Assembly: GCA_017411665.1 (NCBI GenBank)
Contig: JAFQPT010000113.1
Span: 1 to 6,432 of the forward strand
Direction of reading: 5' to 3'
From: Oscillospiraceae bacterium
Lineage (GTDB): Bacteria; Bacillota_A; Clostridia; Oscillospirales; Oscillospiraceae
DNA: 6,432 nt
Shown: piece after piece, positions 4,357-6,432 of the stretch
Position numbering within the stretch: the stretch's first letter is position 1
How the letters are laid out: each line of letters starts with the position of its first letter
Made by a program: the position numbers and the translations under genes
Notes under the pieces: model-generated
What the model was told of the DNA's origin: nothing
Databases searched by the model: none
What the model saw: only the letters and a program-made list of their open reading frames with translations

Positions 4357-5136
4357 TTACTCATCCCAGGAAATCCACGGTGCGTTTCCTTCATCGCACA
4401 TCTCCTGCAGCTGCTGTTTGTCGCGGAGGGTATCCATGCACTTCCAGAAGCCGTTGTGGTGATAGGTGTAGAGTTCTCCATCCTTTGCAAGGTTCTCTAA
4501 CGGGGAACGCTCGAAGATGGTGGAGTCACCCTCGGTGATGTAGTCAAAGACCTTCGGCTCACAGACAAAGAATCCGGCATTAATCCAGGAACCATCTCCC
4601 TTCGGTTTCTCGGCAAAGGAGGTTACCTCGCCGCCATCATTGAAGACCAGCGCTCCGAATCGGCCTTCCGGCTGAACCGAGGTCATGGTTGCGGCTTTTC
4701 CATGTGCTTTGTGGAACTCGACCAGTTTTCCTATGTCGATGTCGGAGACGCCGTCACCGTAGGTAAGCATGAATGGTTCATCTCCGACATACTTCTGTGC
4801 CCGTTTTACGCGGCCGCCGGTCATCGTATGGAGTCCAGTGTCGATTAAGGTGACATTCCAGGGTTCGCAGTGTTCCTCGTGAATGGTCATTCTGTTCTCC
4901 TTCATGTTGAAGGTGACATCGGATTTGTGGAGGAAGTAGTTTGCGAAGTACTCTTTGATGACATAGCCTTTGTATCCAAGGAGGATAATAAAGTCATTGT
5001 AGCCGTGGGCAGAGTAGATTTTCATGATGTGCCAGAGGATCGGCTTGCCGTCGATTTCTACCATCGGCTTGGGGATTAAGTTGGTTTCTTCTGAGAGGCG
5101 GGTGCCCATGCCGCCTGCGAGGATGAGGACTTTCAT
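4357..5136 (-). CDS. rfbF: Glucose-1-phosphate cytidylyltransferase
   Basis: A 259-residue nucleotidyltransferase matching the family length. It makes CDP-glucose from CTP and glucose-1-phosphate, the first step toward CDP-linked 6-deoxy sugars. Motifs: LAGGMGTRLSEET (6-18) for nucleotide binding, PKPMVEIDGKPILWHIM (22-38) with K23, TYGDGVSDID (125-134) with the metal-binding D128, SVQPEGRFGAL (153-163), FAEKPKGDGSWINAGFFV (174-191), and WKCMDTLRD (231-239) with D235. The WINAGFFV and FWKCMDTLRDK blocks are characteristic of RfbF rather than RmlA. It lies first in the rfbFG pair, and no ribosome-binding site is visible before the ATG. A TATA-like box about 30 bases upstream fits a very short leader. 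Confidence 0.96.
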   Translation of the reverse strand: MKVLILAGGMGTRLSEETNLIPKPMVEIDGKPILWHIMKIYSAHGYNDFIILLGYKGYVIKEYFANYFLHKSDVTFNMKENRMTIHEEHCEPWNVTLIDTGLHTMTGGRVKRAQKYVGDEPFMLTYGDGVSDIDIGKLVEFHKAHGKAATMTSVQPEGRFGALVFNDGGEVTSFAEKPKGDGSWINAGFFVCEPKVFDYITEGDSTIFERSPLENLAKDGELYTYHHNGFWKCMDTLRDKQQLQEMCDEGNAPWISWDE

Positions 5137-5161
5137 GAAGTATTATTTTAGTTGTTGTGGA

Positions 5162-5171
5162 TGATATAGGT
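5162..5171 (-). promoter_or_regulatory. Candidate TATA box for rfbF
   Basis: On the minus strand CCTATATCAT places TATAT 28-32 bases before the rfbF ATG, so transcription would start within a few bases of the start codon. This agrees with the missing Shine-Dalgarno. The 93-base gap after the glycosyltransferase gene leaves room for an independent promoter. Confidence 0.4.
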
Positions 5172-5229
5172 ATGTACTATCTTCTCCTGCAATAAGTACA
5201 TTAAATGCACATAGCGAGGGTATCTTCAG

Positions 5230-6408
5230 TTACTTTTCAGAGAGAACGGCATGAATAACATCTTCATACTTCTTACAAGCAATTTCCGGTCTGAAATCTT
5301 TTGCACGCTCAATTCCATTTTCTGAGAGGGATTTTCGCAACTCCGGATTTTCAAGAAGCAGTGTGATTTTCTCCAGCATATCTTTTTCCGAGTCGGTAAG
5401 CGGAGCATCAAAATCCGGATATTCATCAGTTTGTGCTGTGCACAATAAACCATTCTTACCATTCTCCAGAATCTCTCGTGGGCCAAATGGACAGTCGCTG
5501 GCAACAATTGGGCATCCACATGCCAATGCCTCAACAAGGACGATTCCAAATCCTTCTGAAAGTGATGAGAGAACAAAAACATCGGATGACCTCAGATATG
5601 GTTGAACATCATCTACTTTTCCAGAGAATAGCACATCCTTACCTAAGTCATAGTGACTAACCATGTCTTTCAGATAATCAGACAAACTTCCATCCCCACA
5701 GATGATGAGTTTAGATGGATGAGTTTTTTGCAGTTCTCTAAATATCCGAATTAAATGCCACTGTCCTTTAACATGTGACGGGTTGCCGATATTTATGAGG
5801 ATATGTTTTTCTGTATTAAAGAAGGTTGCATGAGATGTCGCGGGTATCAACTGACGCGGTGTTTCTGTAAAGTTTGTAGATGAGATGAATCGATTCACCT
5901 CCACTGGATTATAGATTACGGTTATCATTTCGGAATTAACTAAGAATTCAGTACAGAGTAAATCTTTTAACCCGGAAGATACCACAACAACGCAATCTCC
6001 AATATAACGTACGAGCCGCGCAACTGCACGTCTTACAGGAAACTCCTGATAGGGATATTCGTGGATGGAAATTATGGCTTTCACACCAAGGAATTTGTAT
6101 GTTGTTAAATTCAAGAGATTGGTTTCCGGATGACTGCTTAAAATAACATCAGGTCTCTCCTTTATAATTATTTGAATATAGCGAATAAATGATACAATCA
6201 GTTTTTTAATTTTTGAAGCATCTTTTTTTCCCACGTAGAGCGGGATTGGCGGTTTTCCAGTATCATAATGGACTTCCCCATTACCACTAAGGGTAACTAC
6301 CTGAATATCAAAATCCTGTGAGAGTTGTGTAGATAATGTTGAGATTATCTGTTCAGTACCTCCATGTGATAAACTATTGATAAGGAGAAATATCTTTATC
6401 TGCGGCAT
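5230..6408 (-). CDS. GT4-family (GT-B) glycosyltransferase
   Basis: A 392-residue two-domain GT-B glycosyltransferase of the GT4 type. The N-terminal acceptor domain starts with IKIFLLINSLSHGGTEQ (4-20), the S-x-GG-x-E-Q loop common in this family, and includes the SSHPE and VVVSSGL segments. The C-terminal donor domain contains IGNPSHVKGQ (207-216) with K214, ICGDGSL (236-242), SLSEGFGIVLVEALACGCPIVASD (282-305) containing the E285/E293 EX7E motif, and PFGPREIL (307-314). It should transfer a sugar from a nucleotide donor to a lipid-linked or growing surface glycan at the inner face of the membrane; donor and acceptor cannot be read. No membrane segment or signal peptide is present. The start is supported by AAGGAGGG 10 bases upstream. 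Codon use is clearly more A+T-rich than rfbF/rfbG, suggesting a different origin. Confidence 0.9.
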   Translation of the reverse strand: MPQIKIFLLINSLSHGGTEQIISTLSTQLSQDFDIQVVTLSGNGEVHYDTGKPPIPLYVGKKDASKIKKLIVSFIRYIQIIIKERPDVILSSHPETNLLNLTTYKFLGVKAIISIHEYPYQEFPVRRAVARLVRYIGDCVVVVSSGLKDLLCTEFLVNSEMITVIYNPVEVNRFISSTNFTETPRQLIPATSHATFFNTEKHILINIGNPSHVKGQWHLIRIFRELQKTHPSKLIICGDGSLSDYLKDMVSHYDLGKDVLFSGKVDDVQPYLRSSDVFVLSSLSEGFGIVLVEALACGCPIVASDCPFGPREILENGKNGLLCTAQTDEYPDFDAPLTDSEKDMLEKITLLLENPELRKSLSENGIERAKDFRPEIACKKYEDVIHAVLSEK

Positions 6409-6418
6409 GATGGTTTTT

Positions 6419-6426
6419 CCCTCCTT
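6419..6426 (-). promoter_or_regulatory. Shine-Dalgarno of the GT4 gene
   Basis: The minus strand reads AAGGAGGG, separated by 10 bases from the ATG at 6408-6406. Spacing is slightly long, but it is the only strong purine tract and supports this start. The promoter lies beyond the window. Confidence 0.6.
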
Positions 6427-6432
6427 TTACTA

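Noticed and set aside
3805..4500. Long rightward frame (231 codons) opposite rfbG and rfbF
   Set aside because: It lies wholly antisense to two genes with complete catalytic motifs, spans their junction, and has no family resemblance; a codon-bias shadow.

Overview
The window holds part of a surface-polysaccharide (nucleotide-sugar and glycosyltransferase) locus, most likely from an archaeon of the methanogen type. The archaeal call is an inference. It rests on A/T-rich TATA-like boxes about 25-30 bases ahead of start codons, and on rfbF and rfbC having no Shine-Dalgarno, as expected of leaderless archaeal transcripts, while other genes carry a strong GGAGG. An anaerobic bacterium cannot be excluded from sequence alone.

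Layout: a 5'-truncated glycosyltransferase on the + strand (3-905) converges on, and overlaps by 26 bases, a leftward block. That block reads, in transcription order on the - strand: a GT4-family glycosyltransferase (6408-5230), glucose-1-phosphate cytidylyltransferase rfbF (5136-4357), CDP-glucose 4,6-dehydratase rfbG (4356-3277), a 961-base gap, an RmlC/RfbC-type sugar epimerase (2315-1734) and an SDR epimerase/reductase (1737-880). RfbF and RfbG make CDP-4-keto-6-deoxyglucose. The epimerase and SDR probably convert it by epimerisation and 4-keto reduction into a CDP-6-deoxyhexose. No RfbH-type C3 dehydratase is present, so this is unlikely to be the usual 3,6-dideoxyhexose route. The two glycosyltransferases are visibly more A+T-rich than the four sugar-nucleotide genes, which suggests a mosaic locus.

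The gap between rfbG and rfbC (2316-3276) is the unusual part. It contains a 379-base non-coding MITE-like element (2810-3188) with perfect 18-base terminal inverted repeats, flanked by a perfect 17-base direct repeat. Just left of it is a compact, self-contained transcription unit on the - strand: TATA box, textbook GGAGGTGAT ribosome-binding site, a 29-residue one-helix membrane peptide frame that starts with ATC rather than ATG, and a stem-loop with T-rich tail directly after the stop. Its start region is perfectly complementary over 13 bases (17 with wobble) to a segment downstream of that stem-loop, and its Shine-Dalgarno can also fold on itself. This resembles, in architecture only, type I toxin genes with a translation-blocking fold. 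Next comes a 23-base palindrome overlapping a TATA box, and a leader hairpin ahead of rfbC. The mini-gene with its RNA switch and the MITE are the best candidates for undescribed biology here.
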